From: Chlorobiales bacterium Clorobi_01
GTDB lineage: Bacteria > Bacteroidota > Chlorobiia > Chlorobiales > Chlorobiaceae
Assembly: GCA_001602925.1 (NCBI GenBank)
Contig: LUZT01000004.1
Span: 1-64,000, forward strand
Direction of reading: 5' to 3'
Length of the DNA: 64,000 nucleotides
The position numbers were made by a program, and so were the translations under genes. Positions 17,661 through 28,092 of this stretch are shown piece by piece. Below the pieces are notes generated by a model that made no database searches, was not told where the DNA came from, and worked only from the letters and a program-made list of their open reading frames with translations. Within the stretch, counting starts at the first letter, position 1. Each line of letters opens with the position of its first letter.

Positions 17661-18359
17661 TCAAAGCTTTAGTTCTCCGGTCTGGGCCTGTCGCTTCAGA
17701 GCGTCGTTGGCGTAAATCAGCACTTCGACGCGGCGGTTCAGGCGTCTGCCTGTCTCGGTTTCGTTGGTGGCTACCGGTCGGGTTTCGCCGTATCCGATCG
17801 CAGTGAGACGGCGGCCAGAAACTCCATACGTCCTCAGAAGTGTCGAGACCGATTCGGCGCGGCGTTCGGAAAGAATCTGGTTCGAGGCTTCTGTGCCGGT
17901 ATTGTCGGTATGTCCTTCAACGACCACGTCAGTATCGTCGTAGCGGTTCAGGATTCTTGCAAGTTTCTCGATGTTGTAACGGCTGTTGGCGTTGAGGGTT
18001 GCCGAGTCGGTCGAGAAGAGCAGGCCGGTATCGAAAACCACGCGGATGCCTTCGCCGACTCGCTCGACATTCGCTCCCTGAACCTCCTGGCGAATTTCGT
18101 CGGCCTGCTTGTCCATGTAGTCGCCGATGACCGCGCCAGCCGCGCCGCCGATGGCAGCGCCGATCAGAGCTCCCTGAACCCAGCTGCCGTTGTTGCTGCC
18201 GATGATGCCGCCGATCACGCCGCCAGCTGCCGCGCCGTACCCGGCACCGCGCCCGGCGTTCGAGGATGATTCACAACCGGTAATCATCGTTGCTGTGGAA
18301 AAGAGCATGACAAATGCGGCGGGTTTTGCAAATTTCTGAATGGTATTCATCGTTTTCAC
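17661..18359 (-). CDS. OmpA-family outer-membrane lipoprotein with glycine zipper
   Basis: The N-terminus is a lipoprotein signal with lipobox MITGC (Cys29). Residues about 37-85 form a Gly/Ala-rich glycine-zipper segment (AAAGGVIGGIIG, AAIGGAAGAVIG). Residues about 105-225 are an OmpA C-terminal peptidoglycan-binding domain with VVVEGHTDNTG and the NRRVEVLI end. Length (232 aa) and order match the YiaD/Pal-like group, which tether the outer membrane to the wall. Start could be the first Met or the Met at codon 4. It stands alone, with a 237-bp region upstream. Confidence 0.88.
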   Translation of the reverse strand: MKTMNTIQKFAKPAAFVMLFSTATMITGCESSSNAGRGAGYGAAAGGVIGGIIGSNNGSWVQGALIGAAIGGAAGAVIGDYMDKQADEIRQEVQGANVERVGEGIRVVFDTGLLFSTDSATLNANSRYNIEKLARILNRYDDTDVVVEGHTDNTGTEASNQILSERRAESVSTLLRTYGVSGRRLTAIGYGETRPVATNETETGRRLNRRVEVLIYANDALKRQAQTGELKL

Positions 18360-18596
18360 GGTTTTGTGTTGGATGGAAACGCGTGTGTCGTATGGTCAAG
18401 CTTGTTCGCGACATCTCCGGGGCATGTTCGTGTGTCCGCGGCAGCTCTCAGTTCAATGTATGAAAAATACTCTTGTCGTCCTGTTTTGTTTATGAACTGG
18501 AGCTTGTCGGGTATGTCCGGATCATAAAATTAATTACCGTATTCAGTGGTTGTCAGTTCAGTAAACAGATAAAGTGTTTTCGAAAGACATAGAATA

Positions 18597-19472
18597 ATGC
18601 TGCAAACCCGAGAAGAGTGGCGGCAGATAGCCGAGTCGGTTTTACCGCCCAGAGAGCGGTACTCCGATAGAAACCGCATGATTACGGCTCGCTATGCGGG
18701 TTGGTATCTCGAAAATCGGGGTATTCTCAAGTGGGCCGGAATGGCGGCGTTCGCCTCCCGGCAGGTTGGCCTGGCCATCCTGGCTGCCGAGCTGATGACG
18801 GCTCCGGAGCGACAAAACGCCGACGGTAATCCGTTGCTGGCCTTGCACCGTTTTGGCACGGAACGGCTCATGCTCGCCGATTTTGAGGAGATACGGAACG
18901 GCAACAACAATATTTACCGTGACATCGCCTGGGCGCATGCCGCCTACATCGGCGGTGGTATGGCCGAGCTTGAAGCCTGTGCCGCCGAGCGTGAAGATGA
19001 CCTGCTTGTCGAAGGGTTTGGCATGATCGATCGTGGGCGGGGGCTGTTGCGCCGCGATGCGAACGATCCGGAGGGAGAGCGGCTCATCTGGGAGGGCAAC
19101 ATCTTTCTCTTGCGTCATGAGCAGGTTGATGTGCTTCAGCCGGTATTCGAAAAGCTCAGCTCCGGCGGGCGGGTTTTGGCATCGTTCGGCAGCGAACTAG
19201 ATTTTTCGGGATCGTCGATTCCCGATTCTCAATATCGCGCCTCCTTCAGTTCGTTTCACGGCTATTTTGAAACGCTCGCTGGTCTGAAAAGCGTCGCCAA
19301 CCCGGCTGAGCGGTGGCAATGGGTCGAGCAATGCGTGATTCCTTCATGGAAAGCCGCCGACCGCCAGATGGGGCACGAATGGCCAGGCCGAAACGAAATG
19401 GCGAAAATTGCCGCCGGTCAGCAGGACACTGTCCAGCAGTTGTCAGCTTTTGTCACCTCTTTTGGCCGTTAA
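18597..19472 (+). CDS. Uncharacterised cytoplasmic protein, possibly DUF2515-like
   Basis: A 291-residue Trp- and Arg-rich protein without a signal peptide. The pattern KWAGMAAFASRQVGLAIL near residue 45, a NNNIYRDIAWAHAAYIGGG segment and a repeated WEGNIFLLRHEQVDVLQP stretch recall DUF2515-type proteins, but the match is weak. No catalytic motif can be named. It is transcribed alone on the plus strand and converges with the efflux operon, with 21 bp between the two stops. Confidence 0.7.
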   Translation: MLQTREEWRQIAESVLPPRERYSDRNRMITARYAGWYLENRGILKWAGMAAFASRQVGLAILAAELMTAPERQNADGNPLLALHRFGTERLMLADFEEIRNGNNNIYRDIAWAHAAYIGGGMAELEACAAEREDDLLVEGFGMIDRGRGLLRRDANDPEGERLIWEGNIFLLRHEQVDVLQPVFEKLSSGGRVLASFGSELDFSGSSIPDSQYRASFSSFHGYFETLAGLKSVANPAERWQWVEQCVIPSWKAADRQMGHEWPGRNEMAKIAAGQQDTVQQLSAFVTSFGR

Positions 19473-19493
19473 GCGTCCGGCTCTTTGTCGTCA

Positions 19494-20738
<1,245 letters not shown>

Positions 20739-20740
20739 GG

Positions 20741-22006
20741 CTATTCGTACCTGAGTGAAACGGCCGGATCGAGCCTCGATGCCGAAATCGCCGGAGCGAG
20801 GCCGGAGATGATGCCGGTTGCCACCGACACCACGAGGCTCGCCAGGACGAGCATCGGTGAGAAGCTGACCGGGAAATCGGGTAGCAGATTCTGAATCAGC
20901 ATGGTGATCGACAGCGCCGTGACGAGGCCAATCACGCCGCCGACGAGGCAGATCATCACCGATTCGATGAGGAACTGCAACAGAATCGTGCGCCGTCGCG
21001 CGCCGAGCGCCTTGCGCAGGCCGATTTCGCGGGTGCGTTCCTTGACGCTCACGAAGGTGATGTTCATGATGCCGATGGCTCCAACAAACAGCGACATCCC
21101 GGTGATGAAGATGCCCGCAACGGCGATGCCGTTCTTGATCGGGTCGAGCTGGCTTTTGAACGCCTGCTGCTCGTTGATACCGAAGTCGTCCGCCTTGCCC
21201 GGCGGCAGCCTCCGGATGCGCCGCATCAGTCCGGTCAGCTCCTCCTTGGCCTCCGGAATCCGTTTTTCATCCCTGACCTTGACCCTGATCGTCACCATCG
21301 GGGTTTTTCCGTACACCTTCGTGAACGCGCCGAGCGGCATGATGAGCTGGTTGTCGAAGCTGAACAGTCCGAGGAATTTGCCCTGCTTTTTAAAGATTCC
21401 CACCACGCGCACATTGTGATTTCTCAGTCGGATCGACTTGCCGACTGCTCGTCCGTCGGGGAAGAGGCCCGTGGCGATGTCGTCGCCGATGACCGCGACA
21501 GCGTCGCCTGCCGCCGACTCCTGCGCTGTGAAAAAGCGCCCCGCCGACAGGTCTCCCGAAGCGGTGAGCGGGTAGTCCTGGTTGGTGCCGAGCGCGAAGA
21601 TTTGCAGAATCTCGCGGTCACGGTAACGGGCGGAGGCCTGGATGGTGGACATTTGCGGCACGGCCACGATCAGCTCGGAGAGCGGGTTGCCTGCGATGAT
21701 CCGGTTGATCTCGGTGGCATACCGGGTCTCGATATCAGGCCGGTTGCGGTAGCGCCACCACGAGCCCATGGTGCTCCACGATCCCTTCTGCACGTAGATC
21801 ACATCGTAGCCAAGCATGGCGAGGCTCCGGTCAAAACCGATATCGATGCCGTTGATCGCCGTGCCCATCATGGTGATCGCCACGATGCCGATGATGACGC
21901 CAAGCGCCGTCAGGAACGACCGGATCTTGTTGGCCCTGATCTGGTAAACGGCAATGTTCAGACTCTCGACCGTCTCGTACCGGAACTGTCGGACGCGCTC
22001 GTTCAT
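20741..22006 (-). CDS. MacB-type ABC transporter permease (first copy)
   Basis: A 421-residue paralogue of the next gene, with the same layout: N-terminal helix (about 20-48, [21 protein letters not shown]), MacB_PCD periplasmic domain (about 50-290), and C-terminal FtsX domain containing [19 protein letters not shown] and the [12 protein letters not shown] end. Its start overlaps the ATPase stop by 4 nt. Unlike E. coli MacB, the ATPase is a separate polypeptide. Energy from the ATPase is thought to drive the mechanotransmission that pushes substrates from the periplasm through TolC. Confidence 0.92.
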   Translation of the reverse strand: MNERVRQFRYETVESLNIAVYQIRANKIRSFLTALGVIIGIVAITMMGTAINGIDIGFDRSLAMLGYDVIYVQKGSWSTMGSWWRYRNRPDIETRYATEINRIIAGNPLSELIVAVPQMSTIQASARYRDREILQIFALGTNQDYPLTASGDLSAGRFFTAQESAAGDAVAVIGDDIATGLFPDGRAVGKSIRLRNHNVRVVGIFKKQGKFLGLFSFDNQLIMPLGAFTKVYGKTPMVTIRVKVRDEKRIPEAKEELTGLMRRIRRLPPGKADDFGINEQQAFKSQLDPIKNGIAVAGIFITGMSLFVGAIGIMNITFVSVKERTREIGLRKALGARRRTILLQFLIESVMICLVGGVIGLVTALSITMLIQNLLPDFPVSFSPMLVLASLVVSVATGIISGLAPAISASRLDPAVSLRYE

Positions 22007-22695
22007 GGCGCGGAGTCGCTTTCGATCCTCCCGTCGCGGAGGCGGATGATTCGGCGGGTGAAGCGGGCGATGTCCTCTTCGTGGGTGATGAGGATGATGG
22101 TGTTGCCCGCGTCGGAGAGTTTGCTGAAAATCTCCATGATGTCGTGGCTGGTGGCCGTGTCGAGGTTGCCGGTCGGCTCGTCGGCCAGGATGATCGACGG
22201 GTGATTCACCAGCGCCCGCGCGATAGCCACGCGCTGCGTCTGCCCGCCCGAGAGTTCGCCGGGCTTGTGGTCGATGCGGTCGGCGAGACCGACCTGTTCG
22301 AGTGCCTGTCGCGCCCGTTCGAGCCGCTCCTCCGGCTCGACTCCGGCATAGACCAGCGGCAGTTCGACGTTGCGCAGGCAGTTGAGGCGCGGCAGCAGGT
22401 TGAAGGTCTGGAAGACAAAGCCGATCTCCCGGTTGCGCACGCGGGCAAGCTGGTCGTCATTCATCTCGGCTACGTTCTGCCCGTTCAGCTCGTAGCGTCC
22501 TGAGGTGGGCGTGTCGAGGCAGCCGAGAATGTTCATCAGGGTCGATTTGCCGCTGCCGGACGGCCCCATGATCGCCGCGTAGTCGTTTCTGCGGAAATCG
22601 AGGTTAATGCCGTCGAGCGCCTTCACGGTCTGGTCGCCCATCGTGTAGTGTTTGCTGAGCGAGCTGATCCTGATGATGAATGGCTGCTCGCTCAC
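22003..22695 (-). CDS. ABC transporter ATP-binding protein (MacB/LolD type)
   Basis: At 230 residues it is a stand-alone nucleotide-binding subunit. It has Walker [10 protein letters not shown] (44-52), Q-loop in [12 protein letters not shown], signature [15 protein letters not shown] (note Thr in place of the more usual Gln/Gln pair), Walker [12 protein letters not shown] and the H-loop ITHEED. The sequence places it with the MacB/LolD/FtsE group. It overlaps both the adaptor gene upstream and the permease gene downstream by 4 nt, so the operon is translationally coupled. Confidence 0.95.
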   Translation of the reverse strand: MSEQPFIIRISSLSKHYTMGDQTVKALDGINLDFRRNDYAAIMGPSGSGKSTLMNILGCLDTPTSGRYELNGQNVAEMNDDQLARVRNREIGFVFQTFNLLPRLNCLRNVELPLVYAGVEPEERLERARQALEQVGLADRIDHKPGELSGGQTQRVAIARALVNHPSIILADEPTGNLDTATSHDIMEIFSKLSDAGNTIILITHEEDIARFTRRIIRLRDGRIESDSAP

Positions 22696-23960
22696 GGCTT
22701 CTCCTGCACTTTCACCGTGCTTCCGTCGTGCAGCTCGCGGCTGATGGCGCCGTAGCTTCCCGACACCACTGTTTCTCCCTCTTTCAGTCCGGAGAGGATG
22801 ATGATGTGGGTGTTGTCGGTGGTGCCGGTTTTGACTTTTCTGAAGCGCGCCCGCTTGCCATCGATCACGAAAACTCCTTCGACCTCACCGGTGGCCGGGG
22901 TCGAAGACGGTATCTGCACCGACTTGTCGCCACTGGCCGAATCCGCAGGCGTAGCAGGGCTTTTTCCGGACGCATTACGCATCGTGACGCTCTGGATCGG
23001 CACCACGAGCGCGTTGGGCACGCGCTGTGTCTCGATCTCCGCCGTACCGCTCATGCCGGGCTTGAGCAGACGCTGGTGGTTCAGAATTCTGATCTTGACG
23101 GCGAAGTTGGTCACCTCCTCCTGGGTGTTCGCGGCTTGTGTGGTGGCCGAGTTGGCGATTTCACGCACCTCGCCGTTGAACTTCCGGTCGCCGAACGCAT
23201 CGACCGTCACCGTGACCGGGTTGCCGACGCGGACGTTGACGATGTCGTTTTCGTTCACCTCCACTTCGAGCTGCATGCTGTCGAGGTTGGCGATGCGCAG
23301 CACCTCGGTGCCTGCAAACTGCCCCGTGCCGACGACGCGCTCGCCGGACTTGCTTTTCAGTGAAACGATCGTGCCGTCGATGGGAGAGCGGATCACGGTT
23401 TTCCCGAGACGCTCGTCGTTCTGGTCAAGCATACTCTGGTTCTGCTGGATAGAGAAACGCGAGGCTTCGTAGGCGGCGCGGTTGGCTTCAGCGTTGGTTT
23501 TGGCCGTGAGCCAGTCGGTCTGGGAGATCAGCTTGTCCTTGTACAGAATCGAGGCCTTGCGGAAATCGTCGTCCGCCTTGAGCATCCGCGCTTTGGCCTC
23601 CATGCTTTGCGCCTTCGACAGATTGAGCTGCGCCCGGCTCTGCTTGACCTGGTTGACGTAGATGTCGGGCTGGATCCTGAAAAGCAGTTGCCCGGCTTTC
23701 ACCTCCTGCCCCTCCACGACCGGGAGCTCGATGATCTCGCCGGAGACGTCGGGCGACATGGCTACTTCGGTTTCAGGCTGGATTTTGCCGGTTGCCGTAA
23801 CGGTGTGCACCACCTCTTTGCGGAACACCTTTTCGGTGGTCACCTCGACCGCTTTTTCGCGCGTGTTCAGCCAGATGAGCGCTGCGACTCCGATGGCGAA
23901 GAGTGCGCCGCCGATGATGAAGAGGTTGCGGAGCTTTCCGGAGCGTTTGGTTTTAGCCAT
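22692..23960 (-). CDS. Periplasmic adaptor (membrane fusion) protein, MacA/HlyD family
   Basis: The adaptor links the inner-membrane ABC pump to TolC. The 422-residue protein has an N-terminal membrane anchor (about 13-32), the lipoyl half-motif [19 protein letters not shown] (about 55-75), an alpha-helical hairpin (about 95-165) and the second lipoyl half [19 protein letters not shown] beta-barrel and a membrane-proximal domain follow, with [20 protein letters not shown] Pro/Ser-rich insert near residue 340 is unusual in length. It begins 3 nt after the TolC gene. Confidence 0.92.
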   Translation of the reverse strand: MAKTKRSGKLRNLFIIGGALFAIGVAALIWLNTREKAVEVTTEKVFRKEVVHTVTATGKIQPETEVAMSPDVSGEIIELPVVEGQEVKAGQLLFRIQPDIYVNQVKQSRAQLNLSKAQSMEAKARMLKADDDFRKASILYKDKLISQTDWLTAKTNAEANRAAYEASRFSIQQNQSMLDQNDERLGKTVIRSPIDGTIVSLKSKSGERVVGTGQFAGTEVLRIANLDSMQLEVEVNENDIVNVRVGNPVTVTVDAFGDRKFNGEVREIANSATTQAANTQEEVTNFAVKIRILNHQRLLKPGMSGTAEIETQRVPNALVVPIQSVTMRNASGKSPATPADSASGDKSVQIPSSTPATGEVEGVFVIDGKRARFRKVKTGTTDNTHIIILSGLKEGETVVSGSYGAISRELHDGSTVKVQEKP

Positions 23961-23963
23961 AAA

Positions 23964-25385
23964 TCAGTGAGATGATGCGTTGCTGACCTCTTCGATGCCG
24001 ACGCCGCTGGTGTAATCGAGCAACGCTTTTTGCAGCGCGAGGTTGTAAAGCGCCTGGGTCAGGGTCGAGCGGGCGTTGAAGAGCGCCGCCCTCGCCGAAC
24101 TGAGTTCGACGAAGTTCGACGCGCCGAGATCGTACTTGCGCGTGATGCCCTGAGCCGCCGATTCCGAAGCCTTCAGGCTCTCTTTTGCCGACTCGATTCG
24201 GGTGAAGGCTGCCTGGTAGTCACCGGCGACCTGCTTCAGGTCGATCTCGATGCCATCTTTCAGCTCCTCGTAATCGAGCTGCCTGTTCCGGCTGGCAACC
24301 TTGGCCGACTCGACATTGTAGCGTGTCGTGAAGCCGTCGAAGATTGTCCACGAAAGGTTGAGCGAAACGGCGTGGTCGATGCCGTTTTCAAGCTGCTTGC
24401 TGACGGACGGATAGGCGTAGTCGTAGGTCTGGCCCAGCATGGCGGTTTTGTAGGAGTCGATCGCGCCACTGCTCATGGTGAAGGCGAGGTCAAGCCTCGG
24501 CCACCGCGATCCTGCGACCTGCCGGACATCCTGCCGCGCCGCGGCGCTTTCGAGGCTCTGCGCCCTGAGGTCGGCCCGCTGCTGGAGGCTCGCTGCCGAA
24601 AGCGCCGCAATGTCCACCTCGGGCGAGAGCTTTTCGATTGCTGCGGTGTCCACCGGTTCGAGCGCGATCTTTTCAGCCGGATCGATGCGCAGCCGCCGGA
24701 CGAGTTCGAGCTTGCTTCGACGGAGCTGGTTTTCGGCGTTGATGACGGCGAGGTTGCTGTTGCTTGTCTCCGCCTGTTGCTGGTAGAGGTCAGTGATCGA
24801 CTTCAGGCCGATGTTGAGCTGCCGGTCGGTCAGGGTCAGCAAATCGCGCGACGTCTTGAGGTTTTCCCGCGCGATATCGAGCAGTTCCTTGTCGAGCAGT
24901 ACCTGATAGTAGTGCTGTGTCACGTCGTAAGCGATGGTCTCTTGCGCGCGCTGAAGAGTGAGCCCTGCGGCCTTTTTGCGGTCGAGCGCCGCCTGCAGGG
25001 CCGCGTAGTCGCTCAGGCCGTTGAAGAGGTTGAGCGATGCCGTCAGGCTCATATCGACGGTCGAAGTGCGGGAGGTCATGTTGATCGCTGTGTCCGATCC
25101 GACGCCGTACAGCGGTGAGTATGATGTGTATGAGCGGTTGACCGAACGGGGTACATAACTGGCCGAGGAGGTGACTTTCGGCAGGAAGTTGCCATAGCTT
25201 TTCAGAAGATCGACACCGCTGAGATGCCGGGCGTTTTCAGCTTTTTTAACGGAGGATGCGTTGTTGAGCGCGATCGTGATGCACTCGTGCAGCGAAAGGG
25301 TTCTCGCCGGCTGACTCTCTGCGTGGATGGTCAGCACTGGCAGGATGAGGAGAAGGATACCAATGAAAACGCTTTTTTTCACCAT
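23964..25385 (-). CDS. TolC-family outer-membrane efflux protein
   Basis: The first gene of the efflux operon encodes the outer-membrane channel. A Sec signal peptide spans residues 1-23 (FIGILLLILPVLTIHAES). Two OEP repeats follow (about 30-230 and 245-460), with the usual LSLHECITIALNNASSVKKAE start, long helices and the GIEEVSNASSH end. Length (473 aa) is normal. Together with the adaptor, ATPase and two permeases downstream it makes a complete tripartite pump of the MacAB-TolC kind, used for export of drugs, lipids or peptides. Confidence 0.93.
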   Translation of the reverse strand: MVKKSVFIGILLLILPVLTIHAESQPARTLSLHECITIALNNASSVKKAENARHLSGVDLLKSYGNFLPKVTSSASYVPRSVNRSYTSYSPLYGVGSDTAINMTSRTSTVDMSLTASLNLFNGLSDYAALQAALDRKKAAGLTLQRAQETIAYDVTQHYYQVLLDKELLDIARENLKTSRDLLTLTDRQLNIGLKSITDLYQQQAETSNSNLAVINAENQLRRSKLELVRRLRIDPAEKIALEPVDTAAIEKLSPEVDIAALSAASLQQRADLRAQSLESAAARQDVRQVAGSRWPRLDLAFTMSSGAIDSYKTAMLGQTYDYAYPSVSKQLENGIDHAVSLNLSWTIFDGFTTRYNVESAKVASRNRQLDYEELKDGIEIDLKQVAGDYQAAFTRIESAKESLKASESAAQGITRKYDLGASNFVELSSARAALFNARSTLTQALYNLALQKALLDYTSGVGIEEVSNASSH

Positions 25386-25506
25386 TCGACGGCTTGGGGT
25401 TTGACCTCGGTTTTACGGCATCGATGCAGCATCTGGCCATGAATATACGCAATGGCCGGGCAAACCACACAGATTCATGTCGAACGGCGGGTAGCTGGTT
25501 GGCCGG

Positions 25507-26082
25507 TCAGAGTTTTTCGAGCACCTTGTCGATGGACTGCCGGTAGTGATCTGCCTTTGACGGATTGAGCTGGATGAGGGAGGTGTAAACCCGGATGGCC
25601 TTTTTGTACGCGCCCTGATTGATGAACAGGTTGGCCAGCGACTCGGTCGGAACGGCAATCGAGGCATCGTCGGGAAAGGGTTGTTTCTGCTCGGCAATCG
25701 GTGTCGGATCGGCGGACTCGGCGGCTCGCGGCGGCGAGAATCCGGAGAGCGCGATCGAGAGCTGCTCCAACTCGACGGCGATCTCGTCGATGGCTGGTTT
25801 TTTCTCTGGCTCAGGTGCCTGCGACTGGAGCGTTTTGACTTCGATCAGCTCCCGCCAGGCAACCTGGTTTGCCGGTGCGATGCGGCAACAATGGCCGAGA
25901 TGCTCGACCGCTTTCTCGTAGAGTTTCAGGCCTCGCGATGCGCGCGCGGTGAGCAGGTGAAAGATATAGGATTCCGGGAGCCATCGCTCCATTTCTTTCA
26001 GCTTGTCGAGGGCCGGCCGGAACGCACCGCATTTGATGTCCAGTGAAACATCGGCAAATATGAGATGTGGATCACTGGTCAT
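25507..26082 (-). CDS. TPR-like repeat protein, unknown role
   Basis: The 191-residue protein is helical and shows tetratricopeptide-like units: FRPALDKLKEMERWLPESYIFHLLTARAS (about 20-47), YEKAVEHLGHCCRIAPAN (about 55-72) and, after a Pro/Glu-rich linker (80-140), LANLFINQGAYKKAIRVYTSLIQLNPSKA near the C-terminus. TPRs mediate protein contacts; no catalytic domain is present and there is no signal peptide. It lies 59 nt after ddl on the same strand and may be the last gene of a CoA-binding-ddl-TPR operon. Confidence 0.75.
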   Translation of the reverse strand: MTSDPHLIFADVSLDIKCGAFRPALDKLKEMERWLPESYIFHLLTARASRGLKLYEKAVEHLGHCCRIAPANQVAWRELIEVKTLQSQAPEPEKKPAIDEIAVELEQLSIALSGFSPPRAAESADPTPIAEQKQPFPDDASIAVPTESLANLFINQGAYKKAIRVYTSLIQLNPSKADHYRQSIDKVLEKL

Positions 26083-26141
26083 ACCGGGTTTTCAGTCAGG
26101 TTGGTTTGGGAGAAATCAGGAGAGGCTTCGATCCTGTAAGT

Positions 26142-27236
26142 TCAGATTTTATGTGTTATTGACCGCTTTTCCAAAGCCAAAAGCAGCAGTTTTTCAACCA
26201 GTTCGGCAAAACCGATGCCCGAGGCGGCCATCATCATCGGATACATGCTGATGTCGGTAAAGCCGGGTATCGTGTTGATTTCGTTCAGAATGACGCGGTT
26301 CGTGCCGTTTTCGACAAAGAAATCGACTCTCGACATCCCCTCGCATCCCAGCGCCTTGAAGACGGTTAGCGCGGCTTTCCGGACTTCATCGGCGACTCCC
26401 TCCGGCAGGTCGGCGGGTATGACAATTTTCGCTTCGTTTTTGATGTACTTGTCTTCGTAGCTGTAGAAGTCACTGCCTGGGATGATTTCGCCGGGTTCGG
26501 AGGCCAGCGGATCGCTGTTGCCGAGTACGGCCACCTCGATTTCGCGGCCCGAAATGGCGGCTTCGACGAGCACCTTGCTGTCGAGGCCGCAGGCGTTTTC
26601 CAGCGCAGCGGCAAGCTCCTCGGCATTGCGCACCTTCGAGATGCCGACCGACGAGCCGAGACTGGCCGGTTTGACGAAGAGCGGCCAGTCAAAGCGCTTC
26701 GTGATCTCCACGACGGCTTCGAGCGGATTGGCCGTATAGCCGCAGCTTGTGATGGTCATGAACTCCGCCACCGCGACGCCCGCGTCCATCGCGCAGAGCT
26801 TGGTCAGCGCCTTGTCCATCGCCAGCGCCGAAGCCGTCAGGCCGCAGCCGGTGTAGGGAATGCCGAAGGTGTCGAGGCACCCCTGAAGCTTGCCGTCCTC
26901 GCCATACGAGCCGTGCAGCGCGATGAAGGCCACGTCGGTGTTTTTGAGGAACGAGCCGAAATCGAAGCACTCTCCGGCAGCCGCTGCCGTCAGTTCGCTG
27001 AGCCGCGCTCCGGCGGACTCCGGCGAGCCGCTTCGCAGCAGCGCGGCGATGTCGGTATCGAGCACCTGCTGCGAGCACGAGCTGGCGTACCACTTGCCGT
27101 CGCGGTCGATGTAGAGCGGTGAAAGTTCATACCGGTTCCTGTCGATCTGCGCCGCGATGGATCGCGCGGAGATGATCGAGATTTCGTGTTCGGCGGACTT
27201 TCCTCCAAAAATAAGGGCGACGGTTTGCTTTGACAT
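26142..27236 (-). CDS. ddl: D-alanine--D-alanine ligase
   Basis: An ATP-grasp enzyme that makes the D-Ala-D-Ala dipeptide for peptidoglycan. From the ATG at 27234-27236 the protein (364 aa) starts MSKQTVALIFGGKSAEHEIS, the canonical Ddl N-terminus; the 65 codons further upstream in the same frame are out of place, since they lie within the preceding gene. Key elements are HGSYGEDGKLQG, VKPASLGSSVGISKV, the EAAISGREIEVAVLG strand and the C-terminal RVDFFVENG...LNEINTIPGFTDISMYP metal-binding and omega loop. Length and order match Ddl of the A/B type. Confidence 0.96.
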   Translation of the reverse strand: MSKQTVALIFGGKSAEHEISIISARSIAAQIDRNRYELSPLYIDRDGKWYASSCSQQVLDTDIAALLRSGSPESAGARLSELTAAAAGECFDFGSFLKNTDVAFIALHGSYGEDGKLQGCLDTFGIPYTGCGLTASALAMDKALTKLCAMDAGVAVAEFMTITSCGYTANPLEAVVEITKRFDWPLFVKPASLGSSVGISKVRNAEELAAALENACGLDSKVLVEAAISGREIEVAVLGNSDPLASEPGEIIPGSDFYSYEDKYIKNEAKIVIPADLPEGVADEVRKAALTVFKALGCEGMSRVDFFVENGTNRVILNEINTIPGFTDISMYPMMMAASGIGFAELVEKLLLLALEKRSITHKI

Positions 27237-27267
27237 AGCGATAGTACTGATGGTGAACGGATGAGGG

Positions 27268-27672
27268 TCAGGAGACAAGGTGCATGTGTTCGACGCTGAT
27301 GCAGCGGTTCTGCACGACGTCGAGTCCGGCTTTTCTGGCTTTTTCGGCGGCGGCTTCGTTGGTGATGCCGAGTTGCATCCAGACCGCCTTTGCGCCAATG
27401 GCGATGGCTTCATCGACGACCGGCGATACATCCTGCGGCTTGCGGAAAATATCGACGATTTCGATCAGGTCGCGCTTTTCGGCCGGGATGTCTGACAGTG
27501 ATGGCCAGCATTCGAGGCCGAGCACAGTGCTTATCGACGGATTGACCGGATAGATGGTATAGCCCGCATGGATCAGATACCGCGCCACCGCATGACTTGC
27601 CCGGTCGGGTTTGTCCGACAGGCCGACGATGGCGATGTGTTTGTATGTCGTAAGGATCTTTGCGATGTCCAT
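27268..27672 (-). CDS. CoA-binding domain protein (YccU-like)
   Basis: A 134-residue single-domain Rossmann protein of the succinyl-CoA-synthetase-alpha CoA-binding type. Features are IAIVGLSDKPDRASHAVARYL (about 13-33) containing the phosphate-binding turn, YPVNPSIS, VDIFRKPQDVSPVV and WMQLGITNEAAAEKARKAGL. YccU/YneT-like proteins bind CoA, but their physiological role is not settled. It is followed by ddl after 31 nt on the same strand. Confidence 0.85.
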   Translation of the reverse strand: MDIAKILTTYKHIAIVGLSDKPDRASHAVARYLIHAGYTIYPVNPSISTVLGLECWPSLSDIPAEKRDLIEIVDIFRKPQDVSPVVDEAIAIGAKAVWMQLGITNEAAAEKARKAGLDVVQNRCISVEHMHLVS

Positions 27673-28092
27673 CGTGACCGTGGTTCAGGAGTAAAGCTTC
27701 AAAATACCGGTCTGTCTCCAGACTCACAACCGGTTGGGGAAAAATATGTGGGGATGAGGATGACTGGTTTTTTCCCCTAATCGGAAGATGGCCTGGTTCT
27801 GTCCCCCTCATTTTTCCACCCAATCTGTGCCCTGTTCATCATCTCTCAGATCCCGCCCCTCTTCATACTGTACAACCACTTACAGTTAAATAAAGCCGGG
27901 CAGGCGTCACGGATTTGTAACCTTGATTTTCCTTCCTGTAACACTTCTTCAATGAGCCGGTAACAGCTGCTCGGTAACTTTGGATCGTATTCATCGAGGG
28001 AAGTCCCGAATGCGTTTTCGGGATGTGTAAAAAAGCACGAACCCTTCCGTCATTACCAACACATCAACATTATAACCGACCGGGAAGATCTT
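27673..28092. other. 420-bp intergenic region before the large phosphatase gene
   Basis: No gene is seen. The right half contains four GTAAC motifs, described separately. It must hold the promoters of the divergent CoA-binding gene and of the 1185-residue phosphatase gene. Confidence 0.6.
27916..27978 (+). promoter_or_regulatory. Four GTAAC direct repeats upstream of the phosphatase gene, Pho-box-like
   Basis: GTAAC occurs at 27917, 27938, 27960 and 27974, twice as TGTAAC and twice as GGTAAC. The first three are 21 and 22 bp apart, about two helical turns, as expected for regulator half-sites on one DNA face. They end 115 bp before the phosphatase start. PhoB sites are direct repeats with TGTCA/TGTAA-like cores on an 11-bp period, so control by phosphate starvation is plausible but unproven. 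Confidence 0.35.
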
